Below, in pieces: positions 24,945-33,421 of a DNA stretch of 64,000 nucleotides (position 1 is its first letter; every line of letters begins with the position of its first letter). The stretch is from Streptomyces roseolilacinus. GTDB taxonomy: Bacteria > Actinomycetota > Actinomycetes > Streptomycetales > Streptomycetaceae. The DNA is taken from contig NZ_BMSV01000007.1 of the NCBI RefSeq assembly GCF_014649335.1, positions 230,677-294,676 of the forward strand, given 5' to 3'. The notes under the pieces were generated by a model. It saw nothing but the letters and a program-made list of their open reading frames with translations, made no database searches and was not told the origin of the DNA. A program made the translations under genes and the position numbers.

Positions 24945-26347
24945 TGAGCGGGGTGCGGCTGCGCGAGCTGATCGTCGAGGCCGACGGCGGCTCCCGGGGC
25001 AACCCGGGCCCGGCCGGGTACGGCGCGGTGGTCCTGGACCCGGTGTCGGGCGAGGCCCTGGCGGAGACCGCCGAGTACATCGGCGTCGCCACCAACAACG
25101 TCGCCGAGTACAAGGGCCTCCTCGCCGGGCTCCGCGCGGCGCGCGAACTGGCGCCGGAGGCGGCGGTGCGGGTCCGGATGGACTCCAAGCTGGTCGTCGA
25201 GCAGATGTCCGGGCGCTGGAAGATCAAGCACCCGGACATGAAGCCGCTCGCGGCGGAGGCCGCCCGGATCTACCCGCCGGGACAGGTCTCGTACGAGTGG
25301 ATCCCGCGCGAGCGCAACAAGCACGCGGACCGGCTCGCCAACGAGGCGATGGACGCGGGCCGCCAGGGCCGCCGGTGGCAGCCCTCCGCGTCGCGCGCCG
25401 CCCTGGACGCGACCGCCGCCCGCGTCGTCGGCGACGCGGCGGCGGGCGCGGCGAGGGCCCGGGCGGCCCTGGCCGACGCGGCCGGGCCGGCCGTCCGGGA
25501 GGCGGCCCCCGCGGCGCACCCCGCCCCGGCCGGCGCGGCGTCCGGCACGCTCGCCGTACCGGCCCCGGCGCCGTGGCCCCGCTCCGCCGGGGCACCCGGG
25601 GACGCGCTCGCCGCCCCGGAGGCGGCCGGGGGCCCCGGACCCGCCGCCACCGCCCCCGCGCCCGCCGCCGGCGCGGCGGCGACGCCCGCCACCCCCTCCG
25701 TCGGATGGGCCGCGCCCGCCGACCTCGGGGCGCCCGCCACGTTCGTGCTGCTGCGGCACGGGGAGACCGCGCTGACGCCCGAGAAGCGGTTCTCCGGCAG
25801 CGGCGGCAGCGACCCCGAACTCTCCGCCGTCGGGCGGCGGCAGGCCGAAGCCGTCGCCGCCGCGCTCGCCGCGCGCGGCACCGTGCGGGAGATCGTCTCC
25901 TCGCCGCTGCTGCGCTGCCGCCAGACCGCGGCGACCGTCGCCGGGCGCCTCGGCCTCGACGTGCGGATCGAGGACGGGCTGCGCGAGGCGGACTTCGGGG
26001 CGTGGGAGGGCCTGACCTTCGCCGAGGTGCGGGAGCGCTACCCGGACGACCTGGACGCCTGGCTCGCCTCGCCGAAGGCCGCCCCCACGGGCGGCGAGTC
26101 GTTCGCGGCCGTGTCGCGCCGGGTCGCCGCGGCCCGCGACCGGCTGACGGAGCGTCACGCGGGCCGCACCGTCCTGGTCGTGACGCACGTGACGCCCATC
26201 AAGACGCTGGTCCGCCTGGCGCTGGGCGCCCCGCCCGAGGCGCTGTTCCGGATGGAGCTGTCCGCCGCGTCCCTCTCGGCCGTGGCCTACTACCGGGACG
26301 GCAACGCCTCGGTCCGGCTCCTCAACGACACGTCGCACCTGCGCTGA
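24944..26347 (+). CDS. Bifunctional RNase HI / phosphoglycerate-mutase-type acid phosphatase (CobC-like)
   Basis: Residues 1-140 are RNase HI. Its acidic active site is spread over IVEADGGSRGNPGPAGYG, NNVAEYKGLLAGL, VRMDSKLVVEQMSG and RNKHADRLANEAMD, and it cuts RNA in RNA-DNA hybrids. An Ala/Pro-rich linker (about 150-260) joins it to a histidine phosphatase. That domain has the catalytic TFVLLRHGETALT, the second Arg in SSPLLRCRQTA, and His in VVTHVTPIKTLV. It resembles alpha-ribazole phosphatase of B12 synthesis. The same fusion is known as Rv2228c in Mycobacterium tuberculosis. ATG 24944 overlaps the zinc-ribbon stop. The last 26 bp overlap the convergent KDPG aldolase gene. Confidence 0.93.
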   Translation: MSGVRLRELIVEADGGSRGNPGPAGYGAVVLDPVSGEALAETAEYIGVATNNVAEYKGLLAGLRAARELAPEAAVRVRMDSKLVVEQMSGRWKIKHPDMKPLAAEAARIYPPGQVSYEWIPRERNKHADRLANEAMDAGRQGRRWQPSASRAALDATAARVVGDAAAGAARARAALADAAGPAVREAAPAAHPAPAGAASGTLAVPAPAPWPRSAGAPGDALAAPEAAGGPGPAATAPAPAAGAAATPATPSVGWAAPADLGAPATFVLLRHGETALTPEKRFSGSGGSDPELSAVGRRQAEAVAAALAARGTVREIVSSPLLRCRQTAATVAGRLGLDVRIEDGLREADFGAWEGLTFAEVRERYPDDLDAWLASPKAAPTGGESFAAVSRRVAAARDRLTERHAGRTVLVVTHVTPIKTLVRLALGAPPEALFRMELSAASLSAVAYYRDGNASVRLLNDTSHLR

Positions 26348-26993
26348 CCGCCGCCCCGCCGGGGGGACCGCCGAGCGCCGCCGCCTCGCGCGCCAGGGAC
26401 TCCACCCGCCTCCAGTCCCCGGCGGCGAGCGCGGCGGGCGGCGCCACCCAGGTGCCGCCCACGCAGCCGACGTTCGGCAGGGCCAGGTACTCCCGCGCCG
26501 ACACCGCCGAGACGCCGCCCGTCGGGCAGAACCGCGCCTGCGGCAGCGGCCCGGCCAGCGCCGCCAGGTACGCGGCGCCGCCCGCCGCGCCGGCCGGGAA
26601 GAACTTCATCTCCCGCACCCCGCGCTCCAGCAGCGCCATGACCTCCGACGCCGTCGACACCCCCGGCAGGTACGGCACCCCCGACGCCTCCATCGCGTCG
26701 AGCAGCCCGCCCGTCCAGCCGGGGCTCACCAGGAACCGCGCGCCCGCCGCGACGGCGTCCGCCGCGGCCCGCGCCGACACGACCGTGCCCGCCCCGACCA
26801 GGCACCGGGGCACCTCGGCGGCGACCGCCCGGATCGCGTCGAGCGCGGCCGGGGTCCGTAGGGTCACCTCGACCGCCCGCAACCCGCCCGCCACCAGCGC
26901 CCGCGCCAGCGGTACGGCGTCGGCGGCGTCCTCGACGACCACGACGGGCAGGACGGGCACGGCCGGCACGGCCAGCAGCGGTTCCGGCGTCAT
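26322..26993 (-). CDS. eda: 2-dehydro-3-deoxy-6-phosphogluconate (KDPG/KHG) aldolase
   Basis: Class I aldolase that splits 2-keto-3-deoxy-6-phosphogluconate to pyruvate and glyceraldehyde 3-phosphate. The Schiff-base lysine is K130 in REMKFFPAGAAGG and the catalytic Glu is E42 in AVEVTLRTP. PGVSTASEVMALLE and FCPTGGVS (phosphate binding) complete the pattern. Its 223 residues match the family. The ATG at 26993 is chosen over 27002 because GGGGCAGG then lies at proper distance. No edd or sugar-acid genes are next to it, so it may act on KDPG or on other 2-keto-3-deoxy acids. Confidence 0.87.
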   Translation of the reverse strand: MTPEPLLAVPAVPVLPVVVVEDAADAVPLARALVAGGLRAVEVTLRTPAALDAIRAVAAEVPRCLVGAGTVVSARAAADAVAAGARFLVSPGWTGGLLDAMEASGVPYLPGVSTASEVMALLERGVREMKFFPAGAAGGAAYLAALAGPLPQARFCPTGGVSAVSAREYLALPNVGCVGGTWVAPPAALAAGDWRRVESLAREAAALGGPPGGAAVSAGATCR

Positions 26994-27056
26994 GCCCGGC
27001 ATCCTGCCCCGGCCCGGCACCCCCCGCAACGGCCGTTGCAGGCGGTGCAACGAAGG

Positions 27057-27839
27057 TCAGTGGACCTCGTCGACCAGCACGTCCAGCGACCACGCCGCAC
27101 CGGCCCGCCCCGGCGCCTCGCCCTCCACCACGTACCCGAGGTCCCGCAGCGCCTCCACCAGTTCGCCCGGCGTCGCGGGCGCCGCGCCCGCCTCCAGCAG
27201 GCCGCGCACGATCCGGCCCTTCGTCGCCTTGTTGAAGTGGCTGACCACCTTCCGGGTCGGCGCGTGCAGCACCCGCACGGTCGCCGTGCGCCCGGCCACC
27301 TCGCCCTTCGGCCGCCACGCCGCCGCGTACGCCGCCGACCGCAGGTCCAGCACCAGCCCGTCCCCGGCCACCTCCGGCATGACCTCCGCCATCGGCCCGC
27401 GCCAGTACGCGCCGAGCGCCCCCAGCCCCGGCAGCCGCACGCCCATCGAGCAGCGGTACGACGGGATCCGGTCGTCGATCCGCACCGCCCCCCACAGCCC
27501 GGAGAACACCAGCAGCGACGCCCGTGCCCGCTCCCGCGCCGCCGCGTCCAGCGTCGCCAGGCCCAGCGCGTCGTACAGGACGCCCGTGTACACCTCCCCG
27601 GCGGGACGGGCCCCGGCGGTCGCCAGCGCGGCGTTCTTCGCGACCTCGCCGCGCAGCCCCTCGCTCAGCCCGAGCACCTCGCGCGCCTTCTCCTCGTCGG
27701 CGGCGCACAGCTCGACCAGCTCCGCGAACACGGCGGCCCGCGCCTTCGCCAGTCCCGGCAGGGACAGCGCGTCCGGCTCCAGCGGCGCGCCGCGCCCCGA
27801 GGCGGCCTTGCCCTCCGACGGCGGCAGCAGCACGAGCAC
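27057..27839 (-). CDS. yaaA: YaaA/DUF328 peroxide-stress-resistance family protein
   Basis: In Escherichia coli YaaA limits free iron and oxidative damage during peroxide stress. The family signature is clear: VLLPPSEGKAA at the N terminus, YTGVLYDALG, LVFSGLWGAVRIDDRIPSYR, and the basic HFNKATKGRIVRGLL segment near residue 200. The GTG at 27839 is chosen because GAGGAGA sits 6 nt upstream and inside the longer frame. It is divergent from the RNB ribonuclease gene with 94 bp between. Molecular function in actinobacteria is untested as far as I know. Confidence 0.85.
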   Translation of the reverse strand: MLVLLPPSEGKAASGRGAPLEPDALSLPGLAKARAAVFAELVELCAADEEKAREVLGLSEGLRGEVAKNAALATAGARPAGEVYTGVLYDALGLATLDAAARERARASLLVFSGLWGAVRIDDRIPSYRCSMGVRLPGLGALGAYWRGPMAEVMPEVAGDGLVLDLRSAAYAAAWRPKGEVAGRTATVRVLHAPTRKVVSHFNKATKGRIVRGLLEAGAAPATPGELVEALRDLGYVVEGEAPGRAGAAWSLDVLVDEVH

Positions 27840-27933
27840 GGTGGTTCTCCTCACGAACGGAAACGGCGGCGGGGCGCGGCCCCCCGCCAGCGTACAAAGT
27901 GCCGTACCGCGCCCCGCGTCCTACGCTCGGCGT

Positions 27934-29376
27934 ATGCCCCGCCGCCAGCTCCACGTGACCGGCGCCGCCGAGACCCCCCTGCGGAAGGCCCTGCGCGCGC
28001 TGCGGACCGAACTCGGCCTCCCCCGCGGCTTCCCGCCCGACGTACTGGCCGAGGCGGAGGCCGCCGCGAAGTCCCCCCGCCCGCCCGGCCTGGACGCCAC
28101 CGACCTGCCGCTGTTCACGATCGACCCGCCCGGCTCGGTCGACCTGGACCAGGCCATGCACCTGGCGCGCCGCGCGGACGGCGGCTACCGCGTCCACTAC
28201 GCCGTCGCCGACGTGGCCGCGTTCGTCGCCCCCGCCGGGGCGCTCGACGCGGAGGCGCACCGCCGCGTCCTCACCCTGTACCTCCCCGACGGCCGCGTCC
28301 CGCTCCACCCGCCCGTCCTGTCGGAGGGCGCCGCCAGCCTGCTGCCCGGCCAGACCGCCCCCGCGCTGCTGTGGCGCATCGACCTCGACGCGTACGGGCG
28401 CCGCGTCGCCGCCGAGGTCCGCCGCGCCCTGGTCCGCAGCCGCGTCCGCCTCGACTACGCGACCGTCCAGCAGTACATCGACGCGGGCACCGCCGAGGAG
28501 CCCCTCGCCCTGCTGCGCGACATCGGCCGCCTGCGCGAGGAGCTGGAGGTCGAGCGGGGCGGCGTCTCCCTGCGCGTGCCCGAGCAGGAGATCGTCGAGG
28601 CGGACGGCTCGTACCGCACGGTCTACCGCGCCCCGCTCCCCGCCGACGGGTGGAACGCGCAGATCTCGCTGCTCACCGGCATGGCCGCCGCCGACCTGAT
28701 GACCGCCGCCGGCACCGGCGTCCTGCGCACCCTCCCCGCCGCCCCGGACGGCGCCGTGGCCCGGCTGCGGCGCTCCGCGCAGGCCCTCGGCGTCGACTGG
28801 CCGCACCACGTCTCGTACGCCGCGCTCGTCCGCACCCTCGACCCGAGCCTGCCCCGGCACGCGGCGTTCCTCCAGGACTGCACGGCGCTGCTGCGGGGCT
28901 CCGGGTACACGGTGTTCACGGACGGCAACGTGCCGGTGCCCGCGCTGCACGCCGCCGTCGCCGACGAGTACACCCACTGCACCGCCCCGCTGCGCCGCCT
29001 CGTCGACCGGTACGCGGGCGAGCTGTGCGTCGCCGCCGTCGAGGGCCGGGAGCCGCCCGAGTGGGTGCGGGCCGCGCTGGCGGCGCTGCCGCAGGAGATG
29101 GCGGAGGGCGGGCGGCGCGCCAACCGGGTCGAGCGGGAGTGCGTCGACATCGTCGAGTCGGCGCTCCTCATGGACCGGGTGGGCGAGGTGTTCACCGGGA
29201 CGGTCGTGGACGTGCGCGACGACGACCCGGCGACCGGCACCGTCCACCTGGAGTCCCCGGCGGTGGTGGCCCGCCTGGAGGGCGCCGGGGCGCCGCTGCC
29301 CCTGGGCGAGCGGCTGGAGGTACGGCTCACGCAGGCGTTCCCGGGGCGGGAGAAGGCGCTGTTCGTGCCTGCCTGA
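27934..29376 (+). CDS. RNB-domain ribonuclease (RNase II/R family)
   Basis: Predicted 3'-5' exoribonuclease. The catalytic RNB domain begins at about residue 40 with the acidic motif DPPGSVDLDQAMHLARR, and the substrate channel motif appears as YTHCTAPLRRLVDRYAGELC. Compared with E. coli RNase II (644 residues), the 480-residue protein lacks full N-terminal cold-shock domains and the S1 domain is short (about 420-475). This reduced form is common in actinobacteria. A TACGCT hexamer just before ATG 27934, without a ribosome site, suggests a leaderless message. Its last 50 bp overlap the convergent membrane-protein gene. Confidence 0.88.
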   Translation: MPRRQLHVTGAAETPLRKALRALRTELGLPRGFPPDVLAEAEAAAKSPRPPGLDATDLPLFTIDPPGSVDLDQAMHLARRADGGYRVHYAVADVAAFVAPAGALDAEAHRRVLTLYLPDGRVPLHPPVLSEGAASLLPGQTAPALLWRIDLDAYGRRVAAEVRRALVRSRVRLDYATVQQYIDAGTAEEPLALLRDIGRLREELEVERGGVSLRVPEQEIVEADGSYRTVYRAPLPADGWNAQISLLTGMAAADLMTAAGTGVLRTLPAAPDGAVARLRRSAQALGVDWPHHVSYAALVRTLDPSLPRHAAFLQDCTALLRGSGYTVFTDGNVPVPALHAAVADEYTHCTAPLRRLVDRYAGELCVAAVEGREPPEWVRAALAALPQEMAEGGRRANRVERECVDIVESALLMDRVGEVFTGTVVDVRDDDPATGTVHLESPAVVARLEGAGAPLPLGERLEVRLTQAFPGREKALFVPA

Positions 29377-30142
29377 GCGCGGCCAGCAGCGCCCGCGGGT
29401 CGTCGGCGTGGAACCGTACGACGCGCACCTCCCGCCGCCCGCCGAGCAGCCCCACGACCTCGACCGGCGCGGCCAGCTCCACGGTGAGCGACGTCTGCCC
29501 GCCGACCTTCAGGTCCAGCTCCCCCTCGGCCTTCCCGTGCGTGAACAGCGGCTCGTGCCGGACGGCGGCGACGGCGTCGAGCGGTACCGCGAGGTCCACG
29601 TGGCACCCCTGCCGCAGCCGCAGCACCCGCCCGTCCAGCAGGTGGGGCCGGGTGACGGAGGCGGCGTGGAGGCCCAGGACGAACAGCACGGTGTACACGT
29701 CGAGCACCAGGAACACCTCGTGCACCACGGGCACGTCCCACAGCAGCCAGGACATCCCCACGCTCTCGACGGCGCACACGAACGCGAAGCCGTACATGAG
29801 CGCGGCCTGGTCCCGGGCGTGCCCGAACGCCTCGGTGCCCCCGCCCGCCCCGTGCCGCCGCCGCCCCACCCACCGCACCAGGCTCACCATCAGGCCCAGC
29901 TCGTGCCCGACGATCCGTACGACGGGCTCCGGCACCACCTCGTACAGCGCCTCGCGCGGCGGGAGCCCCCGGCGGCGGGCCCGCCGGTACCCGGCGCCCC
30001 CCAGTCCCACGGTGACCACGGCGAACAGCTCCAGCGCGTGCAACACCGGCGCGGGCACCGCCACCCCGGCGACCAGGCACCCGGCGAGCACCGCCTCGGC
30101 GGGCAGGACGGCGTACCCGGCCCCCCGCAGCAGCCGCCTCAC
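29327..30142 (-). CDS. Integral membrane protein, unknown function
   Basis: The 271-residue protein has about four hydrophobic segments (GYAVLPAEAVLAGCLVAGVAV, LELFAVVTVGLGGAGY, MYGFAFVCAVESVGMSWLLW, VFLVLDVYTVLFVLGLHAA). The soluble C-terminal domain (about 165-260) has beta-rich sequence. I do not recognise the family. GTG 30142 overlaps the MerR stop as GTGA, so it is translated with the regulator and is a good candidate target or partner of it. The 3' end overlaps the RNB gene by 50 bp in the opposite direction, which argues for antisense interference rather than a terminator between them. Confidence 0.72.
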   Translation of the reverse strand: MRRLLRGAGYAVLPAEAVLAGCLVAGVAVPAPVLHALELFAVVTVGLGGAGYRRARRRGLPPREALYEVVPEPVVRIVGHELGLMVSLVRWVGRRRHGAGGGTEAFGHARDQAALMYGFAFVCAVESVGMSWLLWDVPVVHEVFLVLDVYTVLFVLGLHAASVTRPHLLDGRVLRLRQGCHVDLAVPLDAVAAVRHEPLFTHGKAEGELDLKVGGQTSLTVELAAPVEVVGLLGGRREVRVVRFHADDPRALLAALRQARTAPSPAPGTPA

Positions 30143-30990
30143 CGCCCGTCCTCCGCCCGCTCGGCCTTCCCGGCCCGCCCGGCGTCCCCGGCCCGTCCGG
30201 CACTCCCGGCCCGCTCGGCGGCCGTCCGCAGCGCCCGCCGGATCACCTCGGTCTGGGCGGGGGAGAACTCCGCGAGGAACGCCCCCTCGAACCCCCCGCC
30301 CCAGGCGTCCGGGTCGACGTGCCCCATCCGCTCCACCACCTCGTCCGGCAGCAGCCCGACGAGCAGCGACACGGCGGGCCCGACCCGCGGGTCCCCGGCG
30401 TCGGCGCCGGCCAGCTCGTCGAGCCGCGCGTACAGGTCGTAGGCCCGCTCCATCGCCTCCGGCGCGGCGACCGCCTCCCGCATGGCGGTGACCAGCCGCC
30501 TGCCCTCCCCGCCGGTGAACGAGGAGTCCATCAGGGTCAGCAGCTCCCGGTCGAGCGCCGCCATCCGCGGCTCGGGCCCGCCGCGCTCGGCGCCGACCCG
30601 GGCCATGTCCGCGAACAGCGCGGCCAGCTCCGGCGAGACGGGCCCCTCGGCCGGCAGCCGCCCCTCCCGGGCCTGCCCCAGCAACACCGCCAGCCGCTCC
30701 CGCCGCACCCGCACCTCGGCCTCCTGCCGCGCCAGGTCGGCGTCCAGCTCCTCCAGCACCTCGACCAGCTCCTTCCCGGCGTCGTCGGCGAGGACGTCAC
30801 GCACCTCGTCCAGGGACAGGCCCAGCTCGGTCAGCCGCCGCACCCGCGCCAGCAGGACGGCGTCGCGCAGGGCGTACTCGCGGTACCCGTTGCCGCGCCG
30901 CGGCGGCTCGGGCAGCAGCCCGATCCGGTGGTAGTGCCGTACGGCCCGCGTGGTGACGCCGACGAGCCGGGCGATCTCTCCGATCCTCAT
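30139..30990 (-). CDS. MerR-family transcriptional regulator
   Basis: An N-terminal winged helix MRIGEIARLVGVTTRAVRHY followed by HRIGLLPEPPRRGNGYREY is classic MerR, then a dimerisation helix LEELDADLARQEAEVRVRRE. The C-terminal part of about 180 residues is larger than in metal-sensing MerR proteins, lacks a cysteine cluster and ends in an Ala/Gly/Arg-rich tail. It resembles regulators with TipA-like helical effector domains. It probably acts on its own promoter through the inverted repeat at 31007. It is co-translated with the downstream membrane protein. The effector is unknown. Confidence 0.88.
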   Translation of the reverse strand: MRIGEIARLVGVTTRAVRHYHRIGLLPEPPRRGNGYREYALRDAVLLARVRRLTELGLSLDEVRDVLADDAGKELVEVLEELDADLARQEAEVRVRRERLAVLLGQAREGRLPAEGPVSPELAALFADMARVGAERGGPEPRMAALDRELLTLMDSSFTGGEGRRLVTAMREAVAAPEAMERAYDLYARLDELAGADAGDPRVGPAVSLLVGLLPDEVVERMGHVDPDAWGGGFEGAFLAEFSPAQTEVIRRALRTAAERAGSAGRAGDAGRAGKAERAEDGR

Positions 30991-31006
30991 GCGGCCAGTA
31001 GAAACA

Positions 31007-31027
31007 TTGACGTCGCGGCAAGGTCAA
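31007..31027. promoter_or_regulatory. MerR-type operator between merR-like gene and rnpB
   Basis: TTGAC and GTCAA flank an 11-nt spacer, the form of MerR-family operators that sit inside an overlong promoter spacer. It lies 16 bp before the MerR start and 33 bp before the mature rnpB 5' end. Confidence 0.6.
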
Positions 31028-31060
31028 GCGGTCCACCGGGGCGGGTACCATGGTCGGCAC

Positions 31061-31468
31061 GGCAGACGAGCCGGGCGGGCGGCCGCGTGGGGACCGAGAG
31101 GTCCTCCCGAGGAACGTCCGGGCTCCACAGGGCAGGGTGGTGGGTAACGCCCACCCGGGGTGACCCGCGGGACAGTGCCACAGAAAGCAGACCGCCGGGG
31201 GCCTCGGCCCTCGGTAAGGGTGAAACGGTGGTGTAAGAGACCACCAGCGCCTGGGGTGACCCAGGCGGCTCGGTAAACCCCACCCGGAGCAAGGTCAAGA
31301 GGGGACACCCCGGTGTCCCTGCGCGGACGTTCGAGGGCTGCCCGCCCGAGTCCGCGGGTAGACCGCACGAGGCCGGCGGCAACGCCGGCCCTAGATGGAT
31401 GGCCGTCACCCCGACGACCGCGAGGTCCCGGGGTACAGAACCCGGCGTACAGCCCGACTCGTCTGCCC
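31061..31468 (+). ncRNA. rnpB: RNase P RNA, bacterial type A
   Basis: Catalytic RNA that matures tRNA 5' ends with the RnpA protein. The conserved core is unmistakable: GAGGAACGTCCGGGCTCCA near the 5' side, ACAGTGCCACAGAAAGCAGA, GGTAAGGGTGAAACGG and TAAACCCCACCCGGAGCAA in the middle, and the AGATGGATGGCCG segment with the ACAGAACCCGGCGTACAG closing part. The ends pair as helix P1 (GGCAGACGAGCCGGGC with GCCCGACTCGTCTGCC, one C-A mismatch), which fixes the boundaries. A TACCAT hexamer at 31046 may be the -10 box. The 271 bp from here to the amidase gene show no further gene that I can support. Confidence 0.97.
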
Positions 31469-31739
31469 CGCAAGTCCCTGACCTGCGACTCGGGCGCCTT
31501 TCCCGTGATCCGGATCTCCCGCTGGGGAGGATCCGGGGAGAACCGCCGGCGGGGAGGGGGTCCGGCGGTCGCTGTCCCCCTTCTCCGACCGGCCGACGGG
31601 CGCCTCCCGGGCTCCGGGTCCGCCCCGGCCGCGGTCGCCGTCGCCGTCCCGCACCTCCTGGCCGCGCGGGCGGCCGGGCGCCCGCGCGGTTCTCCTCCGG
31701 CGGGGCCACCATGGCGTAGGCGGTGGGAACGGGGGCGGG

Positions 31740-32894
31740 ATGGCGGATCCGGGGGACGAGGGAATGCGGCAGGCGGGGCGGATCGCCGCCGCTGTGCTCG
31801 CGCGCGACGTGACGGCGGTCGAGGTGGTCTCGGCGGCGCTGCGGCGGATCGAGCGGGGTGACCGGGCTCTGTGCGCGTTCGCCGACGTGTGGGAGGAGGA
31901 CGCACGACGGTGGGCGGGCGAGGTGGACGCGCGGGTCGCGGGCGGTGAGGCGCCGCCGCTCGCCGGGGTGCCGATCGGGGTCAAGGGGCGGCACGGGCTG
32001 CGCGCGGCGGACCGGCTGGTCGCGGCCGGGTGCGTGCCCGTGGGGGCCACCGCCGTACCCGGGCGCGGGACCGCCTGGCAGACCTGGGGGCTCGGGCGCC
32101 ACGGGCGCACCGTCAACCCGTGGCGGGCCGACCGTACGCCGGGTGGCTCGTCGGCGGGTTCCGCGGCGGCCGTGGCGGCGGGGCTGGTACCGCTGGCGAC
32201 GGGCAGCGACGGCGCCGGGTCGGTGCGGATACCGGCGGCCTGGTGCGGCGTCCTCGGGCTGAAGACCACGAACGGCCGCCTGCCCTCGCGGGACCGCACG
32301 GGCCTGGCGGCGGACGGTGTCCTCGTCCGGTCGGCGGCGGACGCGGAGGCGTACTGGCGGGCGGTCGCCGGGGAAGCCGCCGGGGGCGCGCTCCCGGACG
32401 CGCTCACCGCGGTCTGGTCCCCGGACCTCGGCTTCGCCGACGTCGACCCCGAGCCGCTCGCCCTCGCCCACGACGCCGCCCGGCGGCTCGTGGCGGCGTG
32501 CGGCGCACGGCTGCTGCGGTCGTTCCCGCTGCGGCTGGAGGACCCCGCGCCCGCGTGGCTCACCCTGCGCGCCCCGGACGCGACGGCCGGCGGGCGTGCC
32601 GCGGCCGCCCGCCTCCGATCCGCCAACGACCGGCGCCTGGACGACCTCTTCCGACGCGCCGACCTGCTGCTGACGCCGACCACACCTCACGCACCGCACG
32701 GCCACGACGGGCCGGGTGAGCGGTATTCGACCGCGCTGACCTGGGCGTTCAATGTGAGCGGGCACCCCGCGATCAGCCTCCCCGCCGGTTTCGGCACCGA
32801 CGGCTGCCCCCTGGGCCTCCAGGTGGTGGCCCGGCACGGCGAGGAGGCGCTGCTCCTCGCCGTCGCCCGTGCCTTCGAGACCTCGGACCCGTGA
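31740..32894 (+). CDS. Amidase-signature family hydrolase
   Basis: Ser-cisSer-Lys hydrolase of amide bonds; substrate unknown. The catalytic residues are all visible: Lys82 in GVPIGVKGRHGL, cis-Ser137 in RTPGGSSAGSAAA, and nucleophile Ser161 in GSDGAGSVRIPA. At 384 residues it is shorter than GatA (about 490), mainly in the C-terminal half, and no gatB or gatC is near, so it is not the tRNA amidotransferase subunit. ATG codons at 31740 and 31764 are both possible. It ends with the usual family tail (SGHPAISLPAGF, GLQVVARHGEEALLLAVA). Confidence 0.87.
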   Translation: MADPGDEGMRQAGRIAAAVLARDVTAVEVVSAALRRIERGDRALCAFADVWEEDARRWAGEVDARVAGGEAPPLAGVPIGVKGRHGLRAADRLVAAGCVPVGATAVPGRGTAWQTWGLGRHGRTVNPWRADRTPGGSSAGSAAAVAAGLVPLATGSDGAGSVRIPAAWCGVLGLKTTNGRLPSRDRTGLAADGVLVRSAADAEAYWRAVAGEAAGGALPDALTAVWSPDLGFADVDPEPLALAHDAARRLVAACGARLLRSFPLRLEDPAPAWLTLRAPDATAGGRAAAARLRSANDRRLDDLFRRADLLLTPTTPHAPHGHDGPGERYSTALTWAFNVSGHPAISLPAGFGTDGCPLGLQVVARHGEEALLLAVARAFETSDP

Positions 32895-33008
32895 GGGCCC
32901 CGGCACGCCGGGACCGCACCCGGGGGCCGCGCCGACGGTCCACGGCGGGCGCGGACGTCGAGCGGCGGGGCGACCGGGACGGGCCGGCCGAGCCGCCGGC
33001 GCCCGGCC

Positions 33009-33317
33009 TCACCGGGACCGGGCGTGGACGCGGGCCAGGTGGTCGGCGAAGACGCGGGACGCGTCCGGGGTGAGGGTGCGCAGGGCGATCATCGCGGTGA
33101 TGACGACGTCGCAGAGCTCCGCCCGGACGTCGTCCCACGTGTGGCTCTCGCCCTTGCGGGGGTTGCGGCCGTACGCCCCGATCACTGCCTCGGCGACCTC
33201 GCCCACTTCCTCCGAGAGCTTCAGGACCCGAAGGAGGGTGGTCTGCTCCGGGGAGTCGGGGGCGTGGCCGTCGAGCCAGGCGTGGAGAGCCTCGACCGTC
33301 TTCCATGTGTCGTCCAT
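33009..33317 (-). CDS. MazG-like nucleotide pyrophosphohydrolase family protein
   Basis: A single-domain all-helical protein of 102 residues. The metal-binding acidic pattern of MazG-like NTP pyrophosphohydrolases is seen as LKLSEEVGEVAEAVIGAY and RAELCDVVITAMIAL (E-x-x-E, then E/D-x-x-D). Such enzymes clear non-canonical or damaged nucleotides. ATG 33317 gives the expected start MDDTWKTVEALHAWLD; the longer open frame upstream is not protein-like. It is alone on this strand between the amidase (convergent) and a PhzF gene 104 bp upstream. Confidence 0.83.
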   Translation of the reverse strand: MDDTWKTVEALHAWLDGHAPDSPEQTTLLRVLKLSEEVGEVAEAVIGAYGRNPRKGESHTWDDVRAELCDVVITAMIALRTLTPDASRVFADHLARVHARSR

Positions 33318-33421
33318 GGCGGGAAGGCTCCCCGGGCCGCACCGGCCGTATGCGGACGCCCGGGTGGCGCTCCCGGCGTACGGGCGCGGGCGCCGTGCGG
33401 AGGAGCCCCGGCCGGGCGGGG

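Noticed and set aside
24134..26338. 734-residue open frame on the minus strand
   Set aside because: It is the opposite-strand shadow of the zinc-ribbon and RNase H/CobC genes, with runs of Gly, Ala, Arg and no domain.
31740..32894. GatA subunit of the tRNA-dependent amidotransferase
   Set aside because: It has the amidase triad but is about 100 residues too short and stands without gatB or gatC.
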